Part shown: in pieces, positions 8,168 to 17,704 of the stretch
Layout: each line of letters starts with the position of its first letter
Numbering within the stretch: position 1 is the first letter of the stretch
NCBI GenBank assembly: GCA_965216965.1
Contig: CBDCGX010000014.1
Coordinates: 39,287 to 103,286, forward strand
Source of the DNA: CBDAKK01 sp965216965
GTDB lineage: Bacteria > Spirochaetota > Spirochaetia > WTKD01 > G963693115
DNA length: 64,000 bases
Direction: 5' to 3'
The notes under the pieces: generated by a model
What the model was told of the DNA's origin: nothing
Seen by the model: only the letters and a program-made list of their open reading frames with translations
Database searches by the model: none
Made by a program: the position numbers and the translations under genes

Positions 8168-9374
8168 CTACTTTCATAATACTTTCTTGTATTTTTTATT
8201 ATTTCTCTTTTTTATTGTATCTTTTCCAGTATTTTCAATTGAATTCTATACTGTACCTTCTGTTCAAACGAGAAAATTTGTACTTTCTCAAATATTAAAT
8301 ACATCATTTTTACAATCGCTAAAAAGCTCCACTAAACTTATACATACTCAAAAGGACGGGAAAATATTTATTGTTATATATGAGCCAAAAACTAATAAAA
8401 CAGGAACCCAAATATATATCCGTCCTGCAGATACTGTTTCAAATCCATTACTACATAAATCAGATATTCAAGAACAAACTGATAAAAACAAAAAAAACGC
8501 TCCTAACGAATATGGAGAATGGAATATTTCCATTGATAATTTACACAACATACAATATGCGAGATATTATTTTCAAGCACACCCTGGATATTATATTGAA
8601 TTTTCGCCACAGGAAAAAAGAACCCATATAAGTATATATATAGAATATAAGCAATATTTATCAAAGGTTTATATTCCCATAAGTATTTTTCAAATAATCC
8701 AAATGAATTTTGATGACATTATTACAAATACTAAACTCTATATAGAATGGGAGAAAATATTGCCAAAAGTAAATTCTTATAAAGAAAACAGAAAATCCCA
8801 GAACATTGCTTTGTATCTATTTCAAAACGATTCTTTGTTCGTGCCAAATACAGGTTTGAAAATAAATAAAACATATATTGTTTTTGATACCATAAATAAA
8901 ATCCTTATATATGCTGGCATTCTTCCTGTAGATGAGCTACAATTTTTTCCACTTCACGCTAACAAAAAAAGGGTGTCTGAAAAAGAAGATTCTTATATCA
9001 AACAATATGTAGAAAACGTATCAATTTTTTTTCTTTCACAAGCAGATTTTTATACATCTATGCATAATACTATAAAAAACGATCTAATAAGAACAAAGGG
9101 CTATGGTGATTTTCTAAAGAAGCTCTATCTAATTACTCAACAATACGCTGGGCTTTGGTATATAGTAACGCTCAAAAAGCTAGCAGCTACCTCTTCGAAA
9201 AACAATTCTGATGACATAATAGGAGTTCTTATTCCATATTTTACAGCCTTAGGAGAATTTTCAATATATTTCTCTAAAAACCTTAGAAACTTTATAAAAC
9301 AAGAAAAGGAGGGAGTTTTCTACGAAATATATCTTTATGCATTTCGGACCCCCTTAAAAGCTCCCCCCCAATAA
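8145..9374 (+). CDS. Secreted protein of unknown function
   Basis: 409 aa. The first Met overlaps the merR 3' end, and no later Met fits, since the signal peptide begins within the first 15 residues (SSYFHNTFLYFLLFLFFIVS followed by PVFS, a plausible signal peptidase I site). The mature part is rich in Tyr, Ile, Lys and Asn, with no membrane helices and no motif I recognise. Cysteine is essentially absent. It sits between a regulator and a HAD hydrolase, with only 4 bases before the latter, so it is probably part of a merR-unknown-HAD operon. Likely a periplasmic or surface protein; function not assigned. Confidence 0.75.
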   Translation: MKLKIKSSYFHNTFLYFLLFLFFIVSFPVFSIEFYTVPSVQTRKFVLSQILNTSFLQSLKSSTKLIHTQKDGKIFIVIYEPKTNKTGTQIYIRPADTVSNPLLHKSDIQEQTDKNKKNAPNEYGEWNISIDNLHNIQYARYYFQAHPGYYIEFSPQEKRTHISIYIEYKQYLSKVYIPISIFQIIQMNFDDIITNTKLYIEWEKILPKVNSYKENRKSQNIALYLFQNDSLFVPNTGLKINKTYIVFDTINKILIYAGILPVDELQFFPLHANKKRVSEKEDSYIKQYVENVSIFFLSQADFYTSMHNTIKNDLIRTKGYGDFLKKLYLITQQYAGLWYIVTLKKLAATSSKNNSDDIIGVLIPYFTALGEFSIYFSKNLRNFIKQEKEGVFYEIYLYAFRTPLKAPPQ

Positions 9375-9378
9375 TCTC

Positions 9379-10059
9379 ATGAATATTACAACAGTTATTT
9401 TTGACATAGACGGAACACTTTATAATAACGCTACAGCTTTGTGTAGCGCCCCCCTTGTCCATCTTAGATCTATCTTATGGATATTACGATATGGCAAAAT
9501 GCGTAAATCTTTACGGGCATATTATTCAAACGATTTAAATAAAAATATTAAAATAACTCATGATGATTTTTGGAAAAAAAGCATAGCACTCTTTTCGCAA
9601 CAAAACTCATACGCTTTGGACAAAGCAGAATACCTACTTGAAAAGCATATTTACAGTATGTGGATTAATGCTTCCGCACAAGTGCCACTTCGTCTAGGAA
9701 TGAGAAAGCTTATAGGAGATCTTTATAGAGCTAATATAAAATTGGGTATTCTGTCTGATTTTAGAGCAGAAAAAAAGATTTCCCAATGGGGTTTAAATCA
9801 ATATTTTGATGTAATTATATCGGGAGAAGACGAGGGAATTCTTAAACCCAATCCAGCTGTATTCTTACGTTGCTGTAAATATATGAATTGTAATCCTCTT
9901 AATGCCGCATATGTAGGAAATCACTTTTTATACGATGGGTTAGGAGCAAAAAAGGCCGGGCTTATCTCAGTGCTTTTTACTCAAAAAAAAGATCTCGCAC
10001 GTATGCATGGAATTATTCCAATATCATCGGTACAAAATCTAAGAAACTTTTTATTATAA
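9379..10059 (+). CDS. HAD-superfamily hydrolase
   Basis: 226 aa. All four HAD motifs are visible: DIDGTLY near residue 9 (nucleophile and acid Asp), LSD near 130 (motif II), KPNP near 155 (motif III Lys) and VGNHFLYDGLGAKKAG near 175 (motif IV; here Asn replaces the usual first Asp, while the second Asp is present). A helical cap occupies residues 15-100, as in subfamily I phosphatases such as phosphoglycolate phosphatase and YjjG-type nucleotidases. Substrate unknown. It follows the secreted unknown by 4 bases and has no Shine-Dalgarno site of its own, so translation is probably coupled. Confidence 0.9.
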   Translation: MNITTVIFDIDGTLYNNATALCSAPLVHLRSILWILRYGKMRKSLRAYYSNDLNKNIKITHDDFWKKSIALFSQQNSYALDKAEYLLEKHIYSMWINASAQVPLRLGMRKLIGDLYRANIKLGILSDFRAEKKISQWGLNQYFDVIISGEDEGILKPNPAVFLRCCKYMNCNPLNAAYVGNHFLYDGLGAKKAGLISVLFTQKKDLARMHGIIPISSVQNLRNFLL

Positions 10060-10395
10060 ACTAATAGCATTTTTATTAATTAACTCATATTTTAAATTTT
10101 TGTCATTGTGTCTTTAAATTATTATAACTCCTTTGTTTTCCTCTTTAATCTTACTGCTTAGAAAAGATTGTCATAGTATTTTCAAATTATGCAAAAAAAC
10201 ATTATATATTTTTCTATCATTATTAAGCGTTCTTTCTTTATTTGTTGTTAGAATGTTGCATAACTTATTGAGGGGTAAAACATACCATCTAGCAGTGAAA
10301 ATAAATATTTTTTAACTTTTCCATGTATATTATTGATATTAAATAGTAAATATATAAATATATCAATTAATTTCAAAAACTTCTTTTGTGACGCC
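10060..10395. other. AT-rich intergenic region upstream of rpsO, no gene recognised
   Basis: An open frame of 60 codons starting with TTG at 10133 encodes a Leu/Phe/Ser-rich hydrophobic stretch with no ribosome-binding site and no motif. I do not call it a gene. No tRNA fold or terminator with a strong stem is visible. Confidence 0.5.
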
Positions 10396-10424
10396 TTGAC
10401 ATAAAAGATAGTAGTTATCATAAT
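10396..10424 (+). promoter_or_regulatory. Promoter of rpsO
   Basis: Consensus TTGACA (10396-10401), 17-bp spacer, CATAAT (10419-10424). The leader to the rpsO ATG is about 42 bases and contains a GGAGTG ribosome-binding site (10461-10466). Confidence 0.7.
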
Positions 10425-10473
10425 GTATTCATAAACATTTTAATGATAAAAGTAAATAAAAATGGAGTGCTAA

Positions 10474-10743
10474 ATGAAATTAAGCGTTGAGCAAAAAAAA
10501 GAAATATATAAAAAATATGGAAATTCTGATAAGGATACTGGTGATGTGAAAGTGCAAATAGCACTTGTAACTCACAGAATTAGCCATCTTACTGAACATT
10601 TAAAAAAATATAAAAAAGACTTTGATACAAGAAATACCCTATTAACCCTTGTTGGAAAAAGGAGAAGATTGTTGCGATATTTTAAACGAGTAAATATAGA
10701 AAATTATAAAGACCTTTTATCTAATTTGAAAATTAGGCATTAA
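10474..10743 (+). CDS. rpsO: Small ribosomal subunit protein uS15
   Basis: 89 aa, the standard length. The family signature is clear: GDVKVQIALVTHRISHLTEHLKKYKKDFDTRNTLLTLVGKRRRLLRYF. S15 binds the central domain of 16S rRNA early in 30S assembly. The start is supported by GGAGTG 8 bases upstream. It lies directly before pnp, the arrangement found in very many bacteria. The 180-197 base gap to pnp is AT-rich without a strong terminator, so read-through into pnp is likely. Confidence 0.98.
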   Translation: MKLSVEQKKEIYKKYGNSDKDTGDVKVQIALVTHRISHLTEHLKKYKKDFDTRNTLLTLVGKRRRLLRYFKRVNIENYKDLLSNLKIRH

Positions 10744-10940
10744 AGAAATATTTAAAACTATAGCGGGAATATTCAATATAAATAAAAGAATCAATAATGT
10801 GTTTTTATTTTATATAAAAATAGTATTAATTTACGTTTTTAAAAAACATATTACTTTAGCAAATATAAAAAAAAACATATGTTTTTACATAATTAAATTT
10901 TTATAACAATTAATGATGTGTTTTTTTGGAGGAAATAAAT

Positions 10941-13145
10941 ATGATACATGAAGTGTCAACTGAGATAGGTGGAAAAACACTTACATTGCAAACTGGAAGA
11001 GTGGCAAAACAAGCAAATGGTGCAATATTTGCTACATATGAAGGAGCGGCTGTTTTAGCAACCGTATGTTGTTCTTCTGCCACAAATGAAGATTTGGATT
11101 TTATTCCATTGCAAGTTGAATATAACGAGAAATATTATGCAGCAGGTAAAATACCCGGAGGCTTTTTAAAGAGAGAAGCTCGCCCTAAAGACAAAGAAAT
11201 TCTTGTATCTCGTCTTATTGATAGGCCTATGAGACCTTTGTTTTATAAAAATTTCATGCGTGAAATCCAGCTTATCCCTACAACTATATCTACAGATCAA
11301 ATTAATCCGCCCGACATAGTTGCAATGTGTGCGACATCAGCATGCGTTACAATCAGTGACATCCCTTTTGATGGTCCAGTTGCTGCTGTACGAGTAGCAC
11401 TCTGTGATGATGATTTCATTATTAACCCAACCTTTGAAGAAATAGAATGTTCACTATTAGAACTTATTATTTCTGGAACAACTCATGGTATTACTATGGT
11501 AGAAGGTGGTGCAAAAGAAATTTCAGAAGAGAAAATACTTGAAGCTATTTCTTTTGCTCATCCCGTTATATCACAACTATGTGATCTTCAAAATGAGCTC
11601 GCAAAAAAATGTGGAAAAGAAAAACTTCCTCTTGTTGAAGTTCCAGATTTTATTCTTGCCGACGAAATTAAAACCTTTGCACGTGAAAAAATGGAGAAAG
11701 CTTGCTATGTAAAAGGGAAGCATGAGCGCTCTCTTGCTATAAAAGCTGTTATAGAGGAAACATTCACACATTTTCAAGGTAAGGTAGAAGAAAATGCAGA
11801 AAAAAACATATATAGCTCTCTTGATGAACTTGAACAAGAAATTGTAAGAAAAAATATTATTGAAAAGAAAGTACGAACAGACGGACGTGGACCTTCAGAT
11901 ATTAGAGATATTGATTGTGCCATTACAATTCTTCCTCGCACACATGGAACAGCACTCTTTACAAGAGGAGAAACCCAGGCACTTGCTACAGTTACTCTAG
12001 GCACTGCAAGTGATGAACAAATCCGTGATGATATAGATGGAGATAAAAAAGAACATTTTTTATTGCATTATAACTTTCCTCCTTATTCTGTAGGAGAGAC
12101 AGGCCGTCTTTTTACTGGAAGGAGAGAGATAGGGCATGGCCATCTCGCATTCCGTGCAGTACAACCAATTCTTCCAGACAAAAGTGTGTTTTCTTATACA
12201 ATACGAATTGTCTCAGAAATATTAGAGTCTAATGGATCATCTTCTATGGCGACAGTATGTGCAAGCTCACTTTCTCTTATGGACTCTGGAGTGCCCATTA
12301 AAAATGCAGTTGCAGGTATTGCAATGGGTCTTATTGCAGAAGACGACAAAACAGTTGTGCTTTCTGACATTTTAGGAGAAGAAGATCATCTTGGTGATAT
12401 GGATTTTAAAGTTGCTGGCACAAAAAATGGTATTACAGCGTTTCAAATGGATATCAAAATAAAAAATGTAAGCACCGAAACTATGAAAGAAGCACTTGAA
12501 CAAGCAAGAGAGGGCAGAATTCATATTTTACAAATAATGAATAAGACTATTGAAAATTCAAAAGAAAAACTTTCACAGTATGCACCGCGTGTTATTACTT
12601 TTGAAGTGGATCCAGAAAATATTGGGACTCTCATTGGCTCTGGAGGAAAAACAATTCGATCTATATCTGAAAAATATGATGTTCAAGTTGATATTGCAGA
12701 TAATGGGAAAATCACACTGTATTCAAAGAAAGCTGATGCGGCAATCCTTGCAAAGGATGAATTCCTCCATCTTCTTGAAGAACCAGAAGTAGGAAAGATA
12801 TATACAGGAGTAGTGAAACGTATTACCGATTTTGGAGCCTTTATAGAAGTACTTCCAGGTAAGGAAGGTTTATGCCATATAAGCAGAATCTCTACTGAGA
12901 GAGTACAAAATGTAAAAGATGTATTATCGCTTGAACAAGAAGTACAAGTAATAATAATCGAAATAGATAGAATAGGAAGGATCAACCTTTCGATGAACCT
13001 CAATGCAAAAAGTGAAGATTCTTCTCAATCTTCTAGAGGCGGCCGTAATCATAGTCATGATACAAGATCACATCGACCCTCTCATAGAAATTCTTTTCAG
13101 GATAAACGTAGACATTCTTCACAAAGGCACAACAGGCGTAGCTAG
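10941..13145 (+). CDS. pnp: Polyribonucleotide nucleotidyltransferase (PNPase)
   Basis: 734 aa from the ATG at 10941, preceded by a strong GGAGG (10928-10932). An upstream TTG at 10926 is part of that site and is not the start. PNPase degrades RNA 3' to 5' with phosphate. Two RNase PH domains are present (about 5-140 and 320-460; the second has RTDGRGPSDIRDIDC and the active-site GGDKKEH-like DGDKKEHFLLHYNFPP stretch). A KH domain follows with LIGSGGKTIRSI (about 565), then an S1 domain from about 615 (GVVKRITDFGAFIEVLPGKEG). The last 35 residues are an Arg/His/Ser-rich basic tail, which may contact RNA or a partner. It directly follows rpsO. Confidence 0.97.
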   Translation: MIHEVSTEIGGKTLTLQTGRVAKQANGAIFATYEGAAVLATVCCSSATNEDLDFIPLQVEYNEKYYAAGKIPGGFLKREARPKDKEILVSRLIDRPMRPLFYKNFMREIQLIPTTISTDQINPPDIVAMCATSACVTISDIPFDGPVAAVRVALCDDDFIINPTFEEIECSLLELIISGTTHGITMVEGGAKEISEEKILEAISFAHPVISQLCDLQNELAKKCGKEKLPLVEVPDFILADEIKTFAREKMEKACYVKGKHERSLAIKAVIEETFTHFQGKVEENAEKNIYSSLDELEQEIVRKNIIEKKVRTDGRGPSDIRDIDCAITILPRTHGTALFTRGETQALATVTLGTASDEQIRDDIDGDKKEHFLLHYNFPPYSVGETGRLFTGRREIGHGHLAFRAVQPILPDKSVFSYTIRIVSEILESNGSSSMATVCASSLSLMDSGVPIKNAVAGIAMGLIAEDDKTVVLSDILGEEDHLGDMDFKVAGTKNGITAFQMDIKIKNVSTETMKEALEQAREGRIHILQIMNKTIENSKEKLSQYAPRVITFEVDPENIGTLIGSGGKTIRSISEKYDVQVDIADNGKITLYSKKADAAILAKDEFLHLLEEPEVGKIYTGVVKRITDFGAFIEVLPGKEGLCHISRISTERVQNVKDVLSLEQEVQVIIIEIDRIGRINLSMNLNAKSEDSSQSSRGGRNHSHDTRSHRPSHRNSFQDKRRHSSQRHNRRS

Positions 13146-13169
13146 GCAATAATTTTACAAATCGATTTT

Positions 13170-13175
13170 TATACA
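13170..13175 (+). promoter_or_regulatory. -10-like element (TATACA) just before dut
   Basis: TATACA ends 6 bases before the dut ATG, with no ribosome-binding site between. One of several such cases in this half of the window. Confidence 0.3.
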
Positions 13176-13181
13176 AAAAGA

Positions 13182-13649
13182 ATGAATGATAAAGGAACGA
13201 GGAAAGATAATACAGTTTCTATAATGGTATATGGGAACATTCCTACATATCAAAGCGAATGGGCTTCTGGAGCAGATTTGTGTGCCTTTTTAAAAGAAGA
13301 CATTGTTCTTGAGCCCTTAAAACGAGTACTTATTCCCACTAATACATATATTGCACTTCCACGAGGATTAGAAGCACAAGTACGTCCTCGTTCTGGAATT
13401 GCTATAACACATGGAATAACGCTTATAAATGCTGTTGGTACTATTGATTCTGACTATAGAGGTGAAATAAAACTTCCGATAATTAATTTAGGAAATGTTT
13501 CGTATACTATTAAGAACAAAGAAAGGATTGCTCAATTAGTTATTAGCTCTTATAAAAGAGCAGAATTTTTACCAGTAGCATCATTTAACACCCTTTCAAA
13601 AACCACAAGAGGGAAAAGAGGTTTTGGGTCTACAGGAAAATATATGTGA
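13182..13649 (+). CDS. dut: dUTP diphosphatase (dUTPase)
   Basis: 155 aa trimeric dUTPase, which removes dUTP and supplies dUMP for thymidylate synthesis. All five motifs are present: SGADLCAF (1), RPRSGIA (2), GTIDSDYRGEIKLPIINLG (3, with the catalytic Asp and the uracil-binding Tyr), KERIAQLVI (4) and RGKRGFGSTG (5, the phosphate-binding glycine-rich tail). Start chosen at 13182 (MNDKGTRKDN); there is no Shine-Dalgarno site. It lies 36 bases after pnp and 35 before the LptF-like gene. Confidence 0.96.
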   Translation: MNDKGTRKDNTVSIMVYGNIPTYQSEWASGADLCAFLKEDIVLEPLKRVLIPTNTYIALPRGLEAQVRPRSGIAITHGITLINAVGTIDSDYRGEIKLPIINLGNVSYTIKNKERIAQLVISSYKRAEFLPVASFNTLSKTTRGKRGFGSTGKYM

Positions 13650-13655
13650 ATCTGC

Positions 13656-13661
13656 TATAAT
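13656..13661 (+). promoter_or_regulatory. -10 element (TATAAT) before the LptF-like gene
   Basis: TATAAT ends 23 bases before the ATG at 13685. The short leader holds no Shine-Dalgarno site. No convincing -35. Confidence 0.3.
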
Positions 13662-13684
13662 AAAAATTATTTTTTTATATTTAT

Positions 13685-15019
13685 ATGTTTACCCCTAAAA
13701 TACAAACCCGTCAGCAGCTTCTATTTCTAAATACAAAGATCCCATTTATCATTTGGAGATACATTTTTATTGATTTCTTCTTTTCATTTTTAGTTATACT
13801 TGTATTTTTTATAATAATCTTTATCATTAATCAAATTCTTCTTCTTGCAAAAAATGTACTCCAAACAAACGTGCCGATATTTGAAGTTGCTAAATTACTT
13901 ATGTATGCATTGCCAACAGTAGTATCTCTTTCTGTTCCTTTTGCTGCCCTCGTTTCTTGCTTGATGAGCACGGGAGGGCTTTCTACTCACAATGAATTTA
14001 CTGCTATGAGGATGATAGGAATGCCGTTTATTACGACCTTTGCACCCTATATAATATCATCTGTGCTTATAATGCTATTATCATTTGGTGTTAATGAAAT
14101 ATTAGAACCTTGGGGTGCTATTAATTTTTCTAAGCAGTATCAAAAATTACTCTTACTTTCCCCACGGTTAAGTCTTAAAGAAAACTCTATTATTCGATAC
14201 CAAGATAATGTTATTATTACAAAAGGGATAAATGAAGATATTATTGAAGGAATAATTATCTTAGATAAAGATTCAGATAATAATGCAAGAACAATTCTTG
14301 CAAAGAACGCATCAATATCTTCTAGTGTCCAAGGGGTAATTTCTCTTACTCTTAACGATGTAGTTAGTATTGTTAATGAAAATAAAGTCGGAGAATACAG
14401 TTATGTTATAGGCGAAGTAATGACATACAATTTATTACTTAAGGATATTACCTTTGATATAAGAAAAATAAATGCCGATAGCAAAAGCATTACAGATTTG
14501 AAATCAGAATTACAAAAAATAAATGAAGAAATAGTATTTCCAGAAACATCTAAGAAAAACATTCTTTCACAAAAATTAAAAATGAATATCTTAGACGTAT
14601 ATAATTCTTATATTCCTATATATAGTACTCGTTCTCAAGAAAGCACGAGGAAAATAATTAGTACATCTTTAAATTCTTGGGATGCCACATTAACAAGCTT
14701 ACGTACAACGCCATTTTTTAATAGAAGTTATATTATAAATAAAGTAATTTTAAACAAAAAGATTGCATTTCCTTTTGCTTCTATATTGTTTGTTTTTATT
14801 GCTTTTCCCATAGGGCTCTTTTATAAAAGAAGTGGAAAAACAGTAGGATTTGGAATTGGGCTTATATTATCATTTCTATATTGGACCATGCTTATCATAG
14901 CACAAAGTATAGCACTTAGTGTTAAGGAAATTTCACCTCCTATTATTATGTGGCTACCCAATATATTTGTTTTTAGCATAGGCATTCTTCTTATAATCAT
15001 AAGGAGGAATAAATTATGA
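13685..15019 (+). CDS. lptF: LptF/LptG-family permease (first of pair)
   Basis: 444 aa YjgP/YjgQ-type permease. These pair with LptB to extract lipopolysaccharide or another lipid from the inner membrane. Membrane helices: one near residues 20-50 (RYIFIDFFFSFLVILVFF), two at about 60-135 with the family segment PTVVSLSVPFAALVSCLMSTGGLSTHNEFTAMRMIG, and three at the C-terminus (about 355-440). Between them is a periplasmic beta-jellyroll of about 200 residues, longer than in the second gene. The symbol is by order in the pair; the two family members are hard to tell apart. It overlaps the next start by 4 bases (ATGA). Many spirochaetes lack classical LPS, so the cargo here may be a different glycolipid. 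Confidence 0.85.
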   Translation: MFTPKIQTRQQLLFLNTKIPFIIWRYIFIDFFFSFLVILVFFIIIFIINQILLLAKNVLQTNVPIFEVAKLLMYALPTVVSLSVPFAALVSCLMSTGGLSTHNEFTAMRMIGMPFITTFAPYIISSVLIMLLSFGVNEILEPWGAINFSKQYQKLLLLSPRLSLKENSIIRYQDNVIITKGINEDIIEGIIILDKDSDNNARTILAKNASISSSVQGVISLTLNDVVSIVNENKVGEYSYVIGEVMTYNLLLKDITFDIRKINADSKSITDLKSELQKINEEIVFPETSKKNILSQKLKMNILDVYNSYIPIYSTRSQESTRKIISTSLNSWDATLTSLRTTPFFNRSYIINKVILNKKIAFPFASILFVFIAFPIGLFYKRSGKTVGFGIGLILSFLYWTMLIIAQSIALSVKEISPPIIMWLPNIFVFSIGILLIIIRRNKL

Positions 15020-16095
15020 TTTCCTTAGGTATTATACATAGATATCTGTTGAAAATGGTATTTTACCCAATAATTGTTTCATTGCTACTTTTTTCTTTCT
15101 TTGTACAAATGATTGATATACTTACTAATTTATTGCGATATCTTATAAAAGAAGTGCCCTTGAGTACTATCTTACAAATACAATATTTATATATCCCAAC
15201 AAGTATTAGTTTTGCACTTCCTATATCCATATTATTCTCTATATCTTTTACTGTAAGTAATTTTTATGCACATAACGAACTTATTTCAATATATTGCTCA
15301 GGAATATCACTTTTAAAATTTGTTCAGCCACTCCTCATACTCGGACTTATACTAAGCATAGCAAACTTCTTTTTTAAAGAAAACGTAGTTATTAATTCGG
15401 CAAAAAAACGAACCGAAATAATACGGCAAGTGCTATATCAAAAAAGAGATAAAAGTAACGTTGATGTTGTAGCATCTCAAGATGGCATCATATACAGGGC
15501 AAATTATTATGATGATACAAATATAAGCCTTTCACAAGTAACAATAATAGAAACAAAAGAAAACACTTTTTTTCGGCGCATAGATGCAAATATTGCACGA
15601 TGGAAAACCAATAAATGGGTATTTGAAGATGCAAAATTATATACTTATAATAAAAACACAAGAAACATTGATATTGAACTAATAAATTCTTTCTCCAACC
15701 CAACTTTAAACTTATCTCCCGAATTGTTTAAAAAAACAGCAAATAATGTAGATGATATGAGATATGACGAAGCACTTGCATATATCAAAAGTTTAAAAAA
15801 AACAGGTCAACCGTATAGAAAATTACTTACCAACATTTATTCTCGAATTCCTTGGGCAATTTCCCCCCTAATTGTAATGATTATTGCTTGTTTTGCTGCC
15901 AATTCATATGGAAAAAATACATTCCTTATGAGCCTTCTTACTGCACTTATTACTGCAGTCATATATTATTCATCAGACCTTATAGGAACTGTATTAGCTT
16001 CTCGCCAAATTTTGCCACCCATAATGGGAGCATGGTTTGGAGTTTTTATAATTTCTATTGTTAGCGTGGGACTTTATAAAATTACTTCAAAATAA
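15016..16095 (+). CDS. lptG: LptF/LptG-family permease (second of pair)
   Basis: 359 aa, normal length for LptG. It shares the fold of its upstream neighbour: N-terminal helix (about 10-45), PTSISFALPISILFSISFT with the NELISIYCSGISL cytoplasmic segment (about 60-105), a periplasmic domain (about 120-260) and three C-terminal helices ending near residue 355. Its ATG overlaps the stop of the first permease, so the two are made in equal amount as expected for a heterodimer. The ATP-hydrolysing LptB partner is not in the window. Symbol assigned by order, not by a diagnostic residue. Confidence 0.85.
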   Translation: MISLGIIHRYLLKMVFYPIIVSLLLFSFFVQMIDILTNLLRYLIKEVPLSTILQIQYLYIPTSISFALPISILFSISFTVSNFYAHNELISIYCSGISLLKFVQPLLILGLILSIANFFFKENVVINSAKKRTEIIRQVLYQKRDKSNVDVVASQDGIIYRANYYDDTNISLSQVTIIETKENTFFRRIDANIARWKTNKWVFEDAKLYTYNKNTRNIDIELINSFSNPTLNLSPELFKKTANNVDDMRYDEALAYIKSLKKTGQPYRKLLTNIYSRIPWAISPLIVMIIACFAANSYGKNTFLMSLLTALITAVIYYSSDLIGTVLASRQILPPIMGAWFGVFIISIVSVGLYKITSK

Positions 16096-16096
16096 T

Positions 16097-17704
16097 ATGA
16101 TACAACTACCCATACTTGCTAGCAAAAAGAAGAAAAACATCTCAACCATTATTGTTGCTTCATGCACAATGACATCCCGAATATTAGGTCTTATTCGTAT
16201 CGCACTTATGAGCATGCTTTTTGGTTCCACTCTATATTCTGACATTCTCAATCTTGTATTATCTGTCCCAAATAATTTGCGCAAGCTACTTGCAGAAGGG
16301 GCACTCTCAAGTGTATTCATGCCTATTTTTGCAAAAACACTCTCGTCTAACACACATATAAAAAAAGGAAAAATGATACCAGAACTCAAAACACAACGGT
16401 TCTTTTCTGATCTCATCATTTGGGTTGCCATCCCCATATTGTTATCCTTGATTGTTGCAAGTATTTTTTCATGGCATATAGTGGGGTTTTTATTCCATTT
16501 TGATTCTATAGATGCCAGAAAAATCGCATCACAGCTTTTTTCTATTATAATATTTTTTTTATTTTTAATGACACTATGTTCTATTGCAATAGGCATATTG
16601 CATACCCATAAACGTTTTGTAATAGCAGCTCTTTCTCCCTTGATTATTTCTATCACACTTATAATTTCCATGCTTGCCTTTTTTGACACTCTTAATATTT
16701 TTTCTGTTGTCTGGGGATTTATATTTGGGGCAGTGTTGCAAACGCTTATTCTGTATGGAACTCTTTTCAAAATTGGATATTGGTTTTCTTTTTCACTAAC
16801 TCTTAGTAAACAAATGAAAAATACATTTAAACGCATGATTCCAACATCGTTGGCGGTTATTATACCAATTATAGGACAGCAAGTTGCTTTTTATTTTGCA
16901 AGTACTCTCCAAAAAGGAAGTACAACAGCGTTTAGTTATGCTATCGTGTTTTGGCAATTACCAATAGGGGTCGTGTTTAATTCAATAATTACAGTTACAT
17001 TTTCTTATGTAATTAACTCCTTAGGAAACAAAGATATTTCGCGTGGAAAAAAAGATGCCCAACAATATGCACAAGATGGAATATTTCAAATGTTTATCTT
17101 TGCAATTCCTCTTAGCATAGGAATGTATTTTTTTGCTCATGCGGGCATTGCAGTGGCATTACAGCGCGGCAAGTTTGATGTGAACGCTGTCATTGTTTCC
17201 TCAAGAATTTTACAGGGCTATGCGCTCTCTCTTGCTCCCTTTGTATTATACCAATTATTGTATAAACTTCTATACGCCTTGCAAAAAAACACCATAGCTC
17301 TTTTATATTCTTTTCTTCTAACATGCATAGATATAATCTTATCATTTTTTCTCATACAAACATCTCTAAAAATAGCGGGTCTTTCTATAGCATATGCATT
17401 GTCCCTTATAATAATACTTCCCATTATGTATAGGCATGTGCACTCCCACATACCCATTTCTGTTTCTATTTTTAAAATAATAAAAGTAATATTAGCTATG
17501 ATACCCTTTTATTTTCTTTCTTTCTTCTTATTTGTACTTACAAAAGAGAAATGGTATGGTGGATCAACCCCTACTAACATATTTATCCTTTTTCTCATAG
17601 CTAGTATACTATTCTTAGTGGGTTATATTTCATATATGCTCTTTGGTATATTGAAACTTCCTTCAATACCTTTAAAAAAGAAACACAATGAAAAAAATAT
17701 ATAA
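16097..17704 (+). CDS. murJ: Lipid II flippase MurJ
   Basis: 535 aa, MOP-superfamily flippase that moves lipid II across the inner membrane for peptidoglycan synthesis. About 14 hydrophobic helices run through the protein. The signature near the N-terminus is clear: SRILGLIRIALMSMLFG, then NLRKLLAEGALSSVFMPIF. The segment GVVFNSIITVTFSYVINSLG and the basic patch around it also match. I use the ATG at 16097, one base after the lptG stop, rather than an upstream in-frame ATG at 16058 inside lptG. The murJ 3' end overlaps the next gene by 17 bases. The LptFG-murJ order is part of a conserved spirochaete block. Confidence 0.93.
   Translation: MIQLPILASKKKKNISTIIVASCTMTSRILGLIRIALMSMLFGSTLYSDILNLVLSVPNNLRKLLAEGALSSVFMPIFAKTLSSNTHIKKGKMIPELKTQRFFSDLIIWVAIPILLSLIVASIFSWHIVGFLFHFDSIDARKIASQLFSIIIFFLFLMTLCSIAIGILHTHKRFVIAALSPLIISITLIISMLAFFDTLNIFSVVWGFIFGAVLQTLILYGTLFKIGYWFSFSLTLSKQMKNTFKRMIPTSLAVIIPIIGQQVAFYFASTLQKGSTTAFSYAIVFWQLPIGVVFNSIITVTFSYVINSLGNKDISRGKKDAQQYAQDGIFQMFIFAIPLSIGMYFFAHAGIAVALQRGKFDVNAVIVSSRILQGYALSLAPFVLYQLLYKLLYALQKNTIALLYSFLLTCIDIILSFFLIQTSLKIAGLSIAYALSLIIILPIMYRHVHSHIPISVSIFKIIKVILAMIPFYFLSFFLFVLTKEKWYGGSTPTNIFILFLIASILFLVGYISYMLFGILKLPSIPLKKKHNEKNI

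Noticed and set aside
10133..10315. Small hydrophobic frame with TTG start before rpsO
   Set aside because: No ribosome-binding site, no motif, low-complexity Leu/Phe/Ser content; likely chance in AT-rich DNA.
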